DNA of 64,000 nucleotides from Straminergon stramineum. Its lineage: Eukaryota > Streptophyta > Bryopsida > Hypnales > Calliergonaceae. The notes under the pieces are model-generated. The model had not been told where the DNA came from. It searched no databases and saw nothing but the letters and a program-made list of their open reading frames with translations. The stretch is taken from assembly GCA_963920665.1 (NCBI GenBank), contig OY987263.1, forward strand, positions 24,168,547 to 24,232,546, read 5' to 3'. The translations under genes and the position numbers were made by a program. How positions within the stretch are numbered: the stretch's first letter is position 1; each line of letters opens with the position of its first letter. This document shows positions 36,152 through 48,848 of this stretch, in pieces.

Positions 36152-37711
36152 ATTGAACACAATTGGTATCAACCTCCCTCTTCCCCAAACACCAGAAAAT
36201 CAATCTAGGCTAAGGCTTGAGGTACGGAGGGTGTGATGAAGTATGCATGTAGCTACATCCACGAAACTTTCTGCCGACCAGTTCCAAACTCCTCATTGAA
36301 GTTTCCCCTGCAATCTATTGAACTCCATTGTTGTAGGCTCAAGCCTTCTCCACCTTGATGAACAGATTTTTGCAATTGTCCTTGACCATATCCAACCTCA
36401 GAAACTCTTCCTGGACACCATTGATCAATCAAAAAATCAGGAAATGCAATCACAAGGTCAAGTTAGACCAAGCTAAGATAACTTCCGATCAGACACAACA
36501 CACAGAAATGAATCCACACCTTCAACAAGTGAAACCACTGAGCTGCATGTACGGAGCCCAGAATATACAAATCCCCTAAAACCAGACCGCTGGCAACAAG
36601 TCTAATTGGAAGCAAAATGTTGCATCTCAAGAGCGAATTACAATGGTGTCCGATTTCTTCACAGAGACGACATCCAAATGCTCAAATCGGTACAACCAAT
36701 AATCAGGTCCCCTGTTTCCCCTGTTCCACCTTCACAAACCCTAATCCCCGACTGACACCGACCCGCGAGATCGGCAAAGCGAGATACGACTGGACGTGCA
36801 AACCACGAGCGACAATCACTCATACCATACGCAATGCGGCTTGACAAATCGGAGTACAACCCTCCCATACCTCACCGACACCCCCTCCCAAGATTAAGCC
36901 CCTCAAAAACCTCCACCCCTAATCTTCAAACCTTGCAAATCAAACGAATGTGCAGGAAAAGAAAGCAACGCAACATCGATCGGACTGCTCCCCGAGGCAG
37001 TAGGTTTGTTTACCTCACATGGCAATCCCACGTGGCCCTCACCGACACAACAATCTCTCCCAAAGCCGATAGAAAACGACCCCTTGGGTCTTCTTCAATC
37101 CATCATCTGGAATGGCACGAAGTCATGGGCACACGACCTTGAAGACCAATGAAGCCCTCATCGGTCGGTCCCCGAAAACACGAAACCCACAAGGCCAACA
37201 ACAGTGGCGGTAATTCCAAGGAATGAAGAGAGCTTCGGGATGCAGCTGCTAAGTTACAGGCAGAGACTTCTTCAGTGACGAAGCAATGGTCTGAAGTCGC
37301 AATGAAAATTTTGACCGGGATTTTTCATTGCAGTAAGTTAAGGCTTGTGATGAGGTAAGGTAAGCTTACACTGAATCGCTGATGAGACTTGGGCCCTCCG
37401 TCGCACTACTGACACAAAGATCTTGTCAGAGCAAGACAGCAAATCCGGGCTGGCGTCCCAATCAATGCACGTCCGTGGTGCCGGTCTTTGACTGTTTTGG
37501 ACACTCTGCCTTGGAGTCCGTCTGGGCTGGAGTTTGCATCAGCCTGGCCAGGCCAGGGTTCTTTCAGAGCCATAATATCATAACTTACATTGTTCCGCAC
37601 CACTGACTGAGGCAGGTCATCCTTGAAAAGGGACCCCCTACAGTGGCCAAAATTGTACAGTACTACCACATAACTTATGGCTTGCTCAGTTCTTTGAACT
37701 TATACTACTAA
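36152..37711. promoter_or_regulatory. Upstream region of P4H with telo-box
   Basis: This interval upstream of the minus-strand P4H ATG is GC-richer, especially 36617-37500, as is common for a promoter and 5' leader. AAACCCTAA at 36736-36744 is a telo-box. No TATA box or clear coding exon was identified; plus-strand ORFs here look like chance. Confidence 0.4.
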
Positions 37712-38671
37712 GGGCCGGTTGCCATTGGGGTCCTGGACCTCCAGCTACTGGAGGGGGGGTCTGGACTTTCGGAGGCTGGATTGGGGGGGCCAGGGGGGTT
37801 CCATTGCAATCCCAGGAAGCCGGGCTGGACCCCCTTTCCGGGTTTGAGCACCTGAGTAGGGCCCATTCAGGGTGATAACTTTCTGGATTTTTTACCATAC
37901 ACATTTAGCCTGCATTTAAATTAAGGGAGCCTGAATTATGTATAGTAGCTGTTCATCAATCACAGATAAAATGAGGAGTATACGATTTTTTAAGATTTTC
38001 AAAGCAACATTAAATTAATAAAGCGTGGAATATTAATTTTACATAAAGCTTGTGGATCAAAAAATAGATTGAATTCCCTTTATCAATGGAAATTGTCCAT
38101 TTGGTTTTAAAAAAAAAAAGATTAAAAATCATTGAAATCACAATGTATTCAACATTAAATAATTTAGTGATACCATTGTTGAATATATCCATATGGGGGT
38201 AATTTTTATTTATTAATTATAAACATTATTATTTTTGGAGATATAATTGGAGAATATAACTTCACTTATGGAATCAGGAACTCAAATACCACATTTTTAT
38301 TTGTATATCTGGTTGAAAATATTCTGTCAAATAAGACTTCATAATGGGTTTTCACAAATGGGCAATCCTGAAAATGAGCCAGAATGTGTACACCCCTTGC
38401 AAAATTAATAACGCGAAGTTAACTGCTCAAATAAGTTTCACCACAGCCATGGTAACTTCTGTGCTTCTGGAACCAGAGCAGAACCTTCAGCACATTCATT
38501 AACCTTGTTTTTTGTTGTAAATAGGCCCTCCAGGAGCCCCCTCCAGTCCCTCCAGTTCTGTAAAAGCGAACTTCACGGACTGGAGCCTGGAGGTCCAGTC
38601 GGAGGTCCAGCTCCGATCCCAAAGTTGATGGAGCCTGCCTGGAGGTCCGGAACCCCAATGGCAACCGGCTC
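37712..38671. mobile_element. Harbinger-like element, 960 bp, TAA duplication
   Basis: The ends GGGCCGGTTGCCATTGGGGT and ACCCCAATGGCAACCGGCTC match as inverted repeats over at least 18 bases, and the match continues through a GGACCTCCAG / CTGGAGGTCC block. TAA flanks both sides (37709-37711 and 38672-38674). The interior is AT-rich with no transposase, so it is non-autonomous. G-rich ends plus TAA fit PIF/Harbinger. Confidence 0.85.
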
Positions 38672-38704
38672 TAAACGCCTCTCAGGTAAACTTATGCAAG
38701 GAGT

Positions 38705-39165
38705 GAGAGCATCCCCTATGCGGAGACGGGAAGAGTCACTGAAAAGTGTCAGGAAAGGGCCTGTTGCCGGATCAAAAGGCGGGCCGGCCCTCTTACCAAG
38801 CTGCCAATCTGTTGCATCGCCCCCAATGTAGCAACAACAGATTGAGGCCCAGCAAACACAACGCTACATTTTTTGTTTTGTTTTTAATTTTCAATGGAAC
38901 TTCTTGCACTTCTTCTACGTGCTTTGGGTGAGGTAAGTTATTCAGATTTGCATGCCGTGATCAAAGAATCTGAGCTTTCAGAGTATTGTTCCTTGCTTCA
39001 TAAATTGCATCAAAATGCCAAGCTAGGGCTCCCATGTGAAGTGCCCTTGAAAATACAGTTCGTTGCAACAGTTGCATGGGGGCGCTGTTATTTGCAAATG
39101 GCCATTATAACACTCGTTTGCACCGTTCCCGTGCTTGTAAATGGGGCAGCATTGTAGCTGCTCTG
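38705..39165. repeat. Repeat related to the 21897-22326 MITE
   Basis: Shared ordered blocks include CAAAAGGCGGGC, ATCAAAGAATCT followed by AG and TTTC, CATGTGAAG followed by GCCCT, and a TTTGCAC block near the end. The outer ends GAGAGCATCCCCTATG and TTGTAGCTGCTCTGA are weakly inverted. It lies 33 bp from the 960-bp Harbinger-like element. No TAA pair was seen, so the edges are approximate. Confidence 0.6.
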
Positions 39166-39433
39166 AGGGATAATAGTATACCTGACTGGCATAAAAATTA
39201 AATAAAACAAAATAAAGTTGATTTTTTTTTTGGAAAGATAGCTCAAAAATGAATAAATTAATGTTGCAAATGCCGAACTATCAAAAAATGGGTCCCATGC
39301 AAATCTCAAAATAATAAATTCACCAACTTCTCAATGTTTCAATAATTGAAGGAGTTGAATTCTTGAAAAATAAAATAACTAATGGAAATTTTCATTTATT
39401 CTAGAAGCAACTGCCAAACCACTTTTCTCAACT

Positions 39434-40085
39434 TTAACCCCTAAATGCCCAAGGCACCAAATTTTGGTGTTGACAATACTTTGAAGTTAAAGAAAACCTA
39501 ACCAATTGCTATTTTTAGTAGTTTATATTTTTGGAAAATTATTTTTGAAGTTTAGATTAAGCATCAAAAACACGATTTTGAAAATGATTAATTATGGTTT
39601 TCTATTCAAGATTTTGTGCAAGGGGGGCCATTGCAATCTTCACTTTCTATAGTGTTGGGGACTCTTGGAAATAAGCCTCACATACACTAGATCTTGGAGA
39701 AAAATTCACAGTCAAAGTTCATTTTGAAAAGTTGTAGAGTAGATTTTGAGAAGCCATAAATTGATAGGGGTTATGCATGTAAGGCCCTTTAGCCTCATGT
39801 TTTTTTGGTGAACAAATTTTTAGATTTGACATGTGAAAAGAGGGTTGAAAGACTTCATATCTCTTTTGTAGTTTCAACCCCTTATGATCAAACATTCTAA
39901 TCTTTTAATCCATAAGGGGTGATATTGTGTTTTCTTTTCCTATGTGATCTCCAACATGTCTAGTTTCAATTTGTATGGTTACAAATAAATAAAAATTGAT
40001 ACAACTTATCAAAATGATGGATTTTTGTTCAATTTAGAACAAATTCCTAGAAGCTCAATAGTAGCCTTGGGCATTTAAGGATTAA
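39434..40085. mobile_element. TTAA-ended terminal-inverted-repeat element
   Basis: It begins TTAACCCCTAAATGCCCAAG and ends CCTTGGGCATTTAAGGATTAA, an inverted pair with few changes. At 652 bp and non-coding, it belongs to the same end-type family as 5921-6855, though its interior is different. Confidence 0.75.
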
Positions 40086-42113
40086 TCAATTATTCAACAT
40101 GAAATGCCCAACCTTGATAGGTAGATAGAGTACCCTTCTGAGGAGGGGAGCTCCATTGTTAGGTACCCAATGTTATGGTTGTGAATGGTCAAAAGGGGCC
40201 CACATAACTATGGACTTAACAATTGGTCCCTCCCAAAATTTGAAAAATTTAGCTTAATCAAGGAAGGACATCAAGGGCTAAAAGCGTCCAATTGATGATT
40301 TTTTTTTAAATATTGTAGAAATAAATAGAATGGACCACCTAGGATCTGATAATTTAGATTGAATACCTTAATCTCAAGGTTGTGTCTTTCTTGGGTTAAA
40401 TGCCACATTTTTGTTCTTAATCCTTGAAGAATATTGAGGACAATAAGTGTTCATTGGATGACTTTCTTTGTCACTTTAGAACATAAAATACCCATATTGG
40501 TTCAAAAATTGAATCATCTTTTATCAAGTACCTATCACCAAGATGGCATCCTTCCACAACTAAGACTTTTACTATAGTTTGTAGGGTAGTTTTGGTAGAA
40601 AACCATTCTAAAAATAGACGCCAAAATTTATGAAAATCAATTATTTCATAAAACTAGCTCCTTTTTTTTGGATGGACCAAAAAAAGGACATTACAAAACA
40701 TCATATTCTTAGCATTTTGGAAAAAAAAATTGCAAAGATGTACTCACTTTGCCCTTCTTTTACAATAGTGGTGCCAAAAAAAAATCTTTGAAACCATTGG
40801 TTTATCACCTTGAGGACTAGACGTTCAACTTTTGATTGCGAACACATCCCAAGTGCACAAAAATGCATTTTAACATCCATCATTTTTTGGTAGATTCTTG
40901 CATTGGTTATCAATACCTTCCATAGTTGTATATATGTATATATATTACATGTGCCTATATTGTATGTATCTATATTACAAGCACTTTCCATGGTTGTAGG
41001 GTAATGACCTACACCTAGGTTCATAGACTCACATTTTCAGGCTCACATGCTAGTGTTGTTGTATTGAACTAAAACGACAAAAATGCTTGTGAAAATCACA
41101 AGTACTCAATCTAAAATTAATTTTAGGAGGAGTTTTCAATTTATGGCTTCAACTTTTAGAGAAAATATTGGTTGGATAGTGTACTAGTTGATCAAAACAA
41201 TTTATGGTTGTTTAATTTGACATCCCACAATCTAGAATCATACATGTTTTGCAATCCATCATCTTAAGATACCAATGGACTTTGCTTTGAGCCATTTTGC
41301 TTACATGCCCTTGACAAAAAGACCAAACCATGTATATTGGGATGAATCTTGACCACTTTTTAAGGATATTTTAATCTATTTTAATTTGTTGTCTATTCCA
41401 TGGATTCCACATTTAATTTCATATACAATAGCTTTTTAACACCTTAGTCAAAAAACAAATAATTAGAAGGATACCTAGATTTTTGAGAAATAAATTATTG
41501 ACCTAGTTTATCCTCCTAAATAAATGATATAAATATATGTATATATACATGTTGAAGGATTGCCTAATTCTTAGAAATTCAACTCATTCTATACAATCAT
41601 GCATCTCTTCTTTGTCAATAACTATAAACATATATATTGCATAGTTTTTGCCTCACCATTTTTTATTTTTCTAAATCACAATGTCTCACAAATAAAATAT
41701 TTCTCTCATATGCAACAAAACTTAACAATGAACTAATCCCTAATATACAAGGTAGAGATTTAGGGTTCAAAGGTCAAGATAAGGATTTAGGTAAATGCAT
41801 CCAGTCTAGATGAAAGTAGTAGCAACCATCCAAAATTTGTAAAAACAACTTAGATGAATGCCTAACTTAATTTTAGTTATCTTTTAAAATTGACTAATTT
41901 TAATATGTTATTTTTTGGGGTGCCTCATTGTTTTTTGCACTTTAATTAATTATTAGGATAAAAGTTGCCTAAGTTGCTTGCTGGGTTGCTTGGAAGCTAA
42001 AATACATTGATTTATCCAAATACAAAAATAATATGGTTAATCAATTCTTTTAAAGGAACTTAAATGGATTATCTTTACTTTCAAAATACAAATGTTTAAA
42101 TTAAAAAATGATT
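40086..42113. other. AT-rich gene desert
   Basis: No gene was recognised. Short TA-rich microsatellite-like tracts occur at about 40928-40950 and 41530-41550. Confidence 0.4.
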
Positions 42114-43432
42114 TTAATCCTTATAGGACCAAGTATCTATTCAATGTATGCAAAAAATCTTGGGTAGGTTCTTACAAAGTCAATTTGGGTTGGATGTTTA
42201 TGAAATTTTGAAAAAAGTTGTAACTATGTATATTATTTGTGGGAATATCATTTCTTTTTCCAGATTGGGTGCCTAAATTAAAAGTTATGCAACTAAAAAG
42301 AGATTGGGCAATATAGGCAATTTTGGCATTTGGGGGTATCTTCTGTAATAACCTCATTGATGGCTTTTGAAATTTGGTATGAATGTAACTAATAAATATG
42401 GTATAAAATTTTCTATAAGAAAAAGAATTAGGGGAGGCAACCCATTCTTGATCACCACCCCATTCTGCCAATGTAAGGTGAAGTAATTTGGATCAGGAGG
42501 TGATTACAATGATTAATGCTAGCATAGTTCCCAATGTAGTTGTGGCGCATTATGATTGGTTACAACATTTTCAATATTACAACCAACCCTTAATGGATTT
42601 TGCAATCAACTTTTGGTTGGAAATAAGAAGTTATATATAACTAATATGTATAGAGTATAATCTTCAGCCAAAAAATTTATAATAATCATGTTTTGAAAAA
42701 TAAAAATCTGAAAAATTATAAAAATCTTATGAACTCTATTTCTGCACATGGGAAATTTTTCCAGTATTGAAATCTCCCTTGCAAATATGTGTATATGCTT
42801 AAGTAGTTAGAAATGGGTTGCCTCCTCTAATTCTCAAATCACAATATAAGAGGAGTCAAACTTTGTTAGCTATGTTAAGGTGGTTTAGAGGAAAAAACAA
42901 TTTCTTTTAACTCCAAGCCAAATGTCTTACAATTTGTGAAGTCAAAGTTCTTGAAATTTTCCCAACATACTCCAAATGTTTTTCTGTAAATTTTTGCCAA
43001 TTGGATTTCAAATAAATTTTTTTGACACTACATAAGAAATCATCAAAAATTTAGTAGGGGGATTTAGAATAAGCTAAATTCCATATTTGCTTTTGAAATT
43101 TTGCATGAGTGTACCTAACAAGATTTTGAACTCAACGGTAGAGAGAGTAAATCCATTAAAAGCAAAAGTTTTACTCCAAAAGGGCTTGAAGTCTTTTGAA
43201 AGCATTTCTCAAGAAGAAAAAAACTTTTTTTTCCACTTCAAACCTCACAATCTTTCAATCCAAACAGTCAAATGGGCTAAAGTTTTTTCAATTCATATTC
43301 ATAGTACTCTAATGCACTCTTTGTGTTATTGAAGTTCCAAAAAAAATTATTTTCAATTTTGGACAATGCACTAAAAAATGACAGTTTTTGACAATTTCTC
43401 TTGAAAAACACCCAAGATCTTTTAAGGGTTAA
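42114..43432. mobile_element. Longer TTAA-ended element
   Basis: It starts TTAATCCTTATAGGACCAAG and ends AGATCTTTTAAGGGTTAA. Its two ends are strongly similar to the two ends of 59349-59937 (blocks TCAATGTATGCAA/TTAATGTATGTAA, GGTTC and GGATGTT near the left; CAATCTTTCAATCCA and GACAGTTTTTGACAATTT near the right). It is about 730 bp longer than that copy, and phrases near 42360 recur near 43090, suggesting an internal duplication or insertion. Confidence 0.7.
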
Positions 43433-43820
43433 TAATAAAAAATTCATATTCAAAACACTATTTAACAACCTCTAGCAAAAGTTTTAATTCTCATTGAATT
43501 CCAGCATATCCTTCTTAGCTAGAAACGACCAAAGATCAACACACTCACCATCCCAACACCTAGGCTAGCTTCTCAGTTGCATTCCGAACATATCATTATG
43601 TTTTCATCCATTCGTGGCAATGTCGACATTCATCTCCAGTATCATCATCATCTAGGGTTCTCTTACACACGTCGCACTTTGTTTCTTCTGAAACTTCGAG
43701 CCCTCTGTAGGCTTTGTCTGAGAGAATCGGAGCTTGTGATCTCGCCGATCGTGAACCCCGAGTAATTTTCCGCAACCTGAAGTTTTCTGGGATTTTATAT
43801 TTGTATTTTGGGGTCCGGCC

Positions 43821-46519
43821 ATGGTGGGGGCGGGCGAGGAGCGGGAGCTGAACAGGTTGGAGCAGCAGGTGGAAGATGGCGGGGGAGGAGTGGCGGAATA
43901 TTTGAGTTTAGTGCGCAAGTTGAAGCTTCGCAGATCCGAAATTGTTGCTAAGCATGGCCTTGCGCTTCTCAATAAGGCGTCCGAGAGGTCGAGGCTTGGG
44001 TCGGATGGTATATTGCTGTAAAACCCCGTATAATTCGGTTTGTTCGAATTTGACCCTGATCCGTGTTCTTTAGCCTTGTTAGTCTCTCCGAATTCGCTAA
44101 GATTGTCTTATTTAGAAGCTCTGGTACTATTGCGAGAACTGTTTAAGGCAGATCCATCCAATTTTGCTGCATTTGGCTTTCGCCATTTTCTTAGGGTTTT
44201 AGGGAAAGCAATATTAGTGACTTTGCGGGGTGAATGCAAATTTTTGTGGTAACATGCAGCAAGTCTGAGTTCTGAATTTTTTCATCGAAACAGAAATTTG
44301 GAGTTTGTAATTTTCATTTTGATGGAAAGAGCTCTGTGATTGCTATATTGCGTAACATGTGGAACTGGAAGGTGCAAACGATGAAGAGTTTCGTATTTTT
44401 CTGTGGGTGTTGTGCTGTTATTATCGTTCAGTGCTGGTCATTGCATTCGTTTTGTATTGGTTGGTATTAAATTTATATATGGGGGTGATTGCAGTATGGA
44501 CAGTATACGAGCAAGTAGCTATAGCTTGCATGGATTGCCATGCTCTTGATGCTGCCAAGGTACGACCCTCCGATTAGAAAGACGCCGCTGACAATCAATT
44601 TGGGGGCTTAATCAAAGTCATGAAAGTCGTGCACAGAAAATTGTTTGTTGTTGCCTCGTGCTAGGAAGCACACTCAGAAGGGAATGAGACTGTTATGTAG
44701 CATAAGATGTTAACTAATGGCTAATGTTTACAGAAATGCATTAATGCGCTGGATTCAAAATTTCCCGACAGTACGCGTGTTGGTACGTTTTTCTTCCTTG
44801 AATTTCTGTGGTTTTCTGTGGTGGTTTCCTGATTGTATGATTTTTGTTGGAGGCTCGGTTGACGCTGAAGATTGTTGACTTTTTTGTAGGTCGACTGGAA
44901 GGGATGTGGTACGAGGCTAAAGGATCATGGCAAAAAGCCGAAAAAGTGTATTCAAACCTTTTGACAGAGAATCCATCAGACTCTGTCAGTTCACATCCAT
45001 TCTTTTGCATATCCTTCAAGTATGCTAAAAGAGAAAGTATGATCGAGATTGTTAGTAGGTCGCCCAATTCTTGGTTCAAAGGATGTTTGTTTGCGATCCA
45101 TCTTGTACCGTGAACGCAATTTTCACGCATTTCGGTGTAATTTTTTCAGGTTGTGCACAAAAGAAGGATTGCCATGGCTAAGGCACAGGGGAATATGACT
45201 GGTGCCGTAGAGGGTCTAAATAAATACTTAGAAACGTAAGTATGATGGGTGCCTCAATGTCATCGAAGCGGTTATGAAGCTGGTAGAAATATCAGTTTTA
45301 TATGCTCTCAATTTTCAACAATCCTATTTCGGATGAAAAATTTCATGGATAGTCATTCGGCTTATGATGCGTATTGATTGATTATTGTTGCGAAGTTTGC
45401 TCTGGAGAACATAGAACTAGTCATGCTCTGTCAGGTCATTATCTTTCTTCGTGTGAATTTATTTGTCAACTGTTATCCTTTTTCTTGCAGGTTCATGGCT
45501 GATTTTGATGCATGGAGAGAACTCGCTGACATATACACCACTCTACAGATGTAAGGCGCTTAAATTTTGTCTGCATGTCTGGGATTGTAAAAGAGCAGAG
45601 TACTTTTTGGGGTTGTGGTTTCTGGGCACTATTGCTGTGCTGTAACCAGGTTGTCTTTTGTTACGAATGCGAGCAGGTACAAGCAGGCGGCCTTCTGCTA
45701 CGAGGAGCTCATTCTCGGACAACCTACGCATGCGCTGTACCACTTGGGTTATGCAGAGGTAAGCGTCTGATTTTGGTTTATTGTGTTCGGATTCTGAATT
45801 TAAAGCTTCTCTTTAATTGCGTGATCCACTTTCCACTTATACCATGAAGTGCTGGAATTCCTTTGTCTTGGCTGTGTTTGGAGAAGGCTTTGTGCTGCGA
45901 TACAATAAGTTTTGTTTAATATTTGTGTTTATTTGAAGAGTTTTTGAGCTCTCCTTATTTCCAATTTGTAAGATCTCCAAAATTGCACTTTAAATGTGAT
46001 TGAAAAGATGTCGATTCCCATCTTATCTGTTGCAAGCTACTTTGCTCATGCTTGTTACTTTGTTGCAGTTGCTATACACAATAGGAGGGATTGACAATTT
46101 CCGGACTGCACGAAAGTATTACTCTGCAGCAATCGAATTAAGTGGGGGGCAGAACATTCGTGCTCTTTATGGGCTTTGTCTGGTACACACTCATTTTAAA
46201 TCTTACTGGGTGGGCTTATGCTTCAGTAAGCAATAGATAGCATAGCATAGCATAATGTGCAAACAGTTTGACATTAGTTCTCTGTATTCAGAACTAAGAA
46301 TGTTCATTCGAGATGTTGATGTGAAAATTGCATTCGTGGCAGTGTGGAGTTGCCATCAATCAGACAAAGGGCCGTGGGCGTACCGAGGAGAAGGAGAGTC
46401 AGGATCTCATCTCTTTAGCTGCTTCTGTTATTTTGAAAGAGTACAGTGAGAAGGCTCCAAGTAAAGTTGAGCTTGTCTCATCAATCTTAAACAAGCAGAA
46501 ACAACTCGCTCCTGCCTAA
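43821..46519 (+). CDS. EMC2: ER membrane protein complex subunit 2 (TPR protein)
   Basis: Nine exons: 43821-44007, 44495-44559, 44734-44782, 44890-44984, 45150-45235, 45491-45550, 45677-45758, 46069-46182, 46343-46519; 304 aa, close to the usual EMC2 length. EMC2 is the cytosolic TPR scaffold of the EMC insertase, which inserts tail-anchored and multipass proteins into the ER membrane. Diagnostic stretches are VWTVYEQVAIACMDC, GRLEGMWYEAKGSWQKAEKV, DFDAWRELADIYTTLQMYKQ, FCYEELILGQPTHALYH and AALYGLCL-like RALYGLCL, in TPR arrangement. No signal peptide or membrane span is present, as expected. The start gives a Glu-rich N-terminus typical of plants. AATAAA lies at 46560-46565, 41 bp after the stop. 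Intron 1 contains a telo-box. Confidence 0.95.
44191..44199 (-). promoter_or_regulatory. Telo-box in EMC2 intron 1
   Basis: TTAGGGTTT is directly followed by TTAGGG. In plants such motifs in the promoter or first intron often accompany broadly expressed genes. The effect here is inferred only. Confidence 0.35.
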
Positions 46520-46559
46520 CTTCTTTCACTAGTAGCCGAGCTTTCTGTATCCTTTTTAT

Positions 46560-46565
46560 AATAAA
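46560..46565 (+). terminator. Polyadenylation signal of EMC2
   Basis: A canonical AATAAA lies 41 bases after the EMC2 stop codon. Confidence 0.45.
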
Positions 46566-47869
46566 CCCTAATCTTTAGTCCTGGTAATTGAGCCCCATTC
46601 AGTTTTTACAGCATGGTAAGCATATTGGGCACTGGGAACTACAGAAATAGATTCTGTTCATCCAATTCATCATGCCTCCTGGATGCAATGTACTTGACAA
46701 ATTTTTTGAACTTTTTGAACTTTCTCGCTCTGTTTGTCACAGCTAAATCTGTAAATTGTACAATGCTATTTTTGCTAGCAGCGACTTGAGGGGACTTCGT
46801 AATCTTTTGATTTTCCATCTCTACGATGTTTGTGGGCTTCCCTTCCCTTGTATCATGCCTTGTTGTCATTCCAAAAGAATATCAGAAATAACAAGTTGCA
46901 TCCAAATTCAATTGCGATCTAGAATAAGAATTGAAAGAGGGGCAATATTTTAATGACGTAAAGAATAACTCTAATGGCTGCGGCCCTTGAAACCGCCCTA
47001 ACCCTGCAGGCCATGGCCGCTGCAATGACCACATTCCATCTGCAAGCTTAGTGTCGTGTCTGCCCAAGAATTTCTCCAGTCCAATCCACCAGAAGCTTTC
47101 AAGCACCGACCTTCCTTGTGAAGATGTGAGTCTCCCCGTGAAAAGACTAGGACTGATTCATGACTATTTTGTTTAGGCCGTATGCAATTACGTGAACGTC
47201 GTACTAATCAACATCAAGACCGCCACCGTAGTACGATTCACTCTTCATGGAATGAGATGCCTCTCACAGTGAAGGCTTTCAATTGAAGGGAAATATCCAC
47301 ATGACAGTCAATGTGTACATACTGAACTATTCTTTACTAAACTATCTTGTTTCCCATCTCCTCGATTTTTAGTAATAGCCCATATTGAAGTGATTGCTGA
47401 TTGACAGTGTCATCGCTACCTAAGTCAGTCCTCTTGTTAACCATTGTGTAACATGGTAATCACCACTTGCAGCCCTATCCTCAAAGTTGATGAATTTATG
47501 GTATGATTGGCACTTATGCGTCCGTTCCACAACCTGCTGATAAAACCTGACTGAATTACACCCATTGATCAGTGTACATTAGCCATGAATCCATCCTGCT
47601 GCTTTTCAATTTGGTGTAGCGACCCTTTCAGTCGAGCCAGGCGACAGATGAAACGAATCCGTCACTAGGCGTACTGTCAGAGTCTGCAGGTGCACCTCAT
47701 TGTCCTGAAGAATGCGAAACTCGAACAACCGCAATAACCAGAATCAGTCTACAAATTAACCATAGCTCAGATTCTCCTCCAACGAACTCTCATATTCCCC
47801 TTCTGATCGAACTCAGTGCCCCAGTTTTAATGCCTGTTTAGCCTTGTTTGCTACCCAAAAGATTTGGCG
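46566..47869. other. EMC2-LTP intergenic region
   Basis: It holds the EMC2 3' flank and the LTP gene 1 promoter. A tiny upstream ORF (ATGCCTGTTTAG, 47829-47840) lies 30 bp before the LTP gene 1 start. No other gene was recognised. Confidence 0.4.
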
Positions 47870-48848
47870 ATGAGGATGTCGAGCTCCCTGGTGGTGTGGG
47901 GAATGCTGGCGATGGTGGTGCTAGGAATGAGCTTCGTGGTGCAGGAAGCGCAGGCGCAGTGCGCGGGGACGGATCTGAACAAACTCGCCTCCTGCTTGCC
48001 GGCTTCGACAGCTGCGAATGTGATGCCCACCCCGGCGTGCTGCCAGGCGCTCGCGAGCTTCAACTCTGGTAATGGCGAGGCTTGTCTGTGTGCGGCGTCG
48101 ACGGACCCAAGGTTTACCTCGTCCGGGGCCAAAGCGCAGTACGCCATTCTCATCCCCCAGAAGTGTAACCTCAAGTACAAGGCTGGATATGTGTGCAACG
48201 GTAAGGCAATGATAATCACTACCTGCTGGCAAGTCTAAGTCAGCAGAATAGCTTGTGATTGTTGTTTTTATTAAGACAACGAGAACTCCAGATCGATAGA
48301 GGACACTAGCTCAATATTTTCTTCACTTTCATGCAATTGTGCATATTTCTGATCGATTTTGCGGAGATATATCAATATAGAGCTGAGTATGGAGAGGTCG
48401 ATCACTTTGGGGGTAGCTAGGAGGGAGACAAACACAAAGGAGTTTTAAGAGTTTACCATGAAGGAATGAAACGGAGTTTACCATCTCTGTCGATAGAAAC
48501 ATTACCACCTAAGTGATCGATAAACTCGGTTTCATTACCATGATGCTGAACTCTTTAAAACTCCCTTGTGAAATCCGAAGCTCGAGATCAGTTATTTAAC
48601 AATTTGAAGGAATTTCATATGCAATCATTCGTAGAGGGTGATTGCAGATCAATATTATATTGTGCAGTGGGATTGCAGGCAGCCTCATTTCCATTCTAAG
48701 ATGAGTGGCCAAAAACGGTTTCAGTATCCTCTACATTAAGTTTACTGATTGTGCTGGTGATCACGCAAGAGCAGGTCGATATATATTTAACGTGGGTGAT
48801 TCGTGGCTTTGTTGATGTGCAGGGGTTGTTATTCCAGGAGGTCAGTAA
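47870..48848 (+). CDS. Non-specific lipid transfer protein, gene 1
   Basis: Two exons, 47870-48200 and 48823-48848, 118 aa. A signal peptide (about 1-29, ending EAQA) precedes an eight-cysteine domain: Cys31, 42, 57, 58, 72, 74, 99 and 109, with the family's C..C..CC..CXC..C..C order. Such proteins bind lipids in a disulphide-braced helical cage and act in the apoplast or wall (cuticle, defence or signalling). The tail GVVIPGGQ is encoded by a 26-bp second exon; the intron splits the Gly codon in phase 1. The first ATG of the frame is used. No hydrophobic C-terminal GPI signal follows, so a soluble secreted form is expected. The paralogue at 51277-52473 has the same structure. Confidence 0.92.
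48436..48567. repeat. Foldback in the intron of LTP gene 1
   Basis: AAGGAGTTTTAAGAGTTTA at the left pairs with CTCTTTAAAACTCCCTT at the right. The inner arms GGAATGAAACGGAGTTTA and TAAACTCGGTTTCATTACC also pair. The hairpin of about 130 bp is MITE-like and wholly intronic; LTP gene 2 lacks it. Confidence 0.65.

Noticed and set aside
47864..47869. Earlier TTG start for LTP gene 1
   Set aside because: TTG is not a normal plant start, and the ATG at 47870 gives a complete signal peptide.
47848..48232. Overlapping ORFs opposite or out of frame to LTP gene 1
   Set aside because: They lack the eight-cysteine motif and a signal peptide; the accepted frame explains the sequence.
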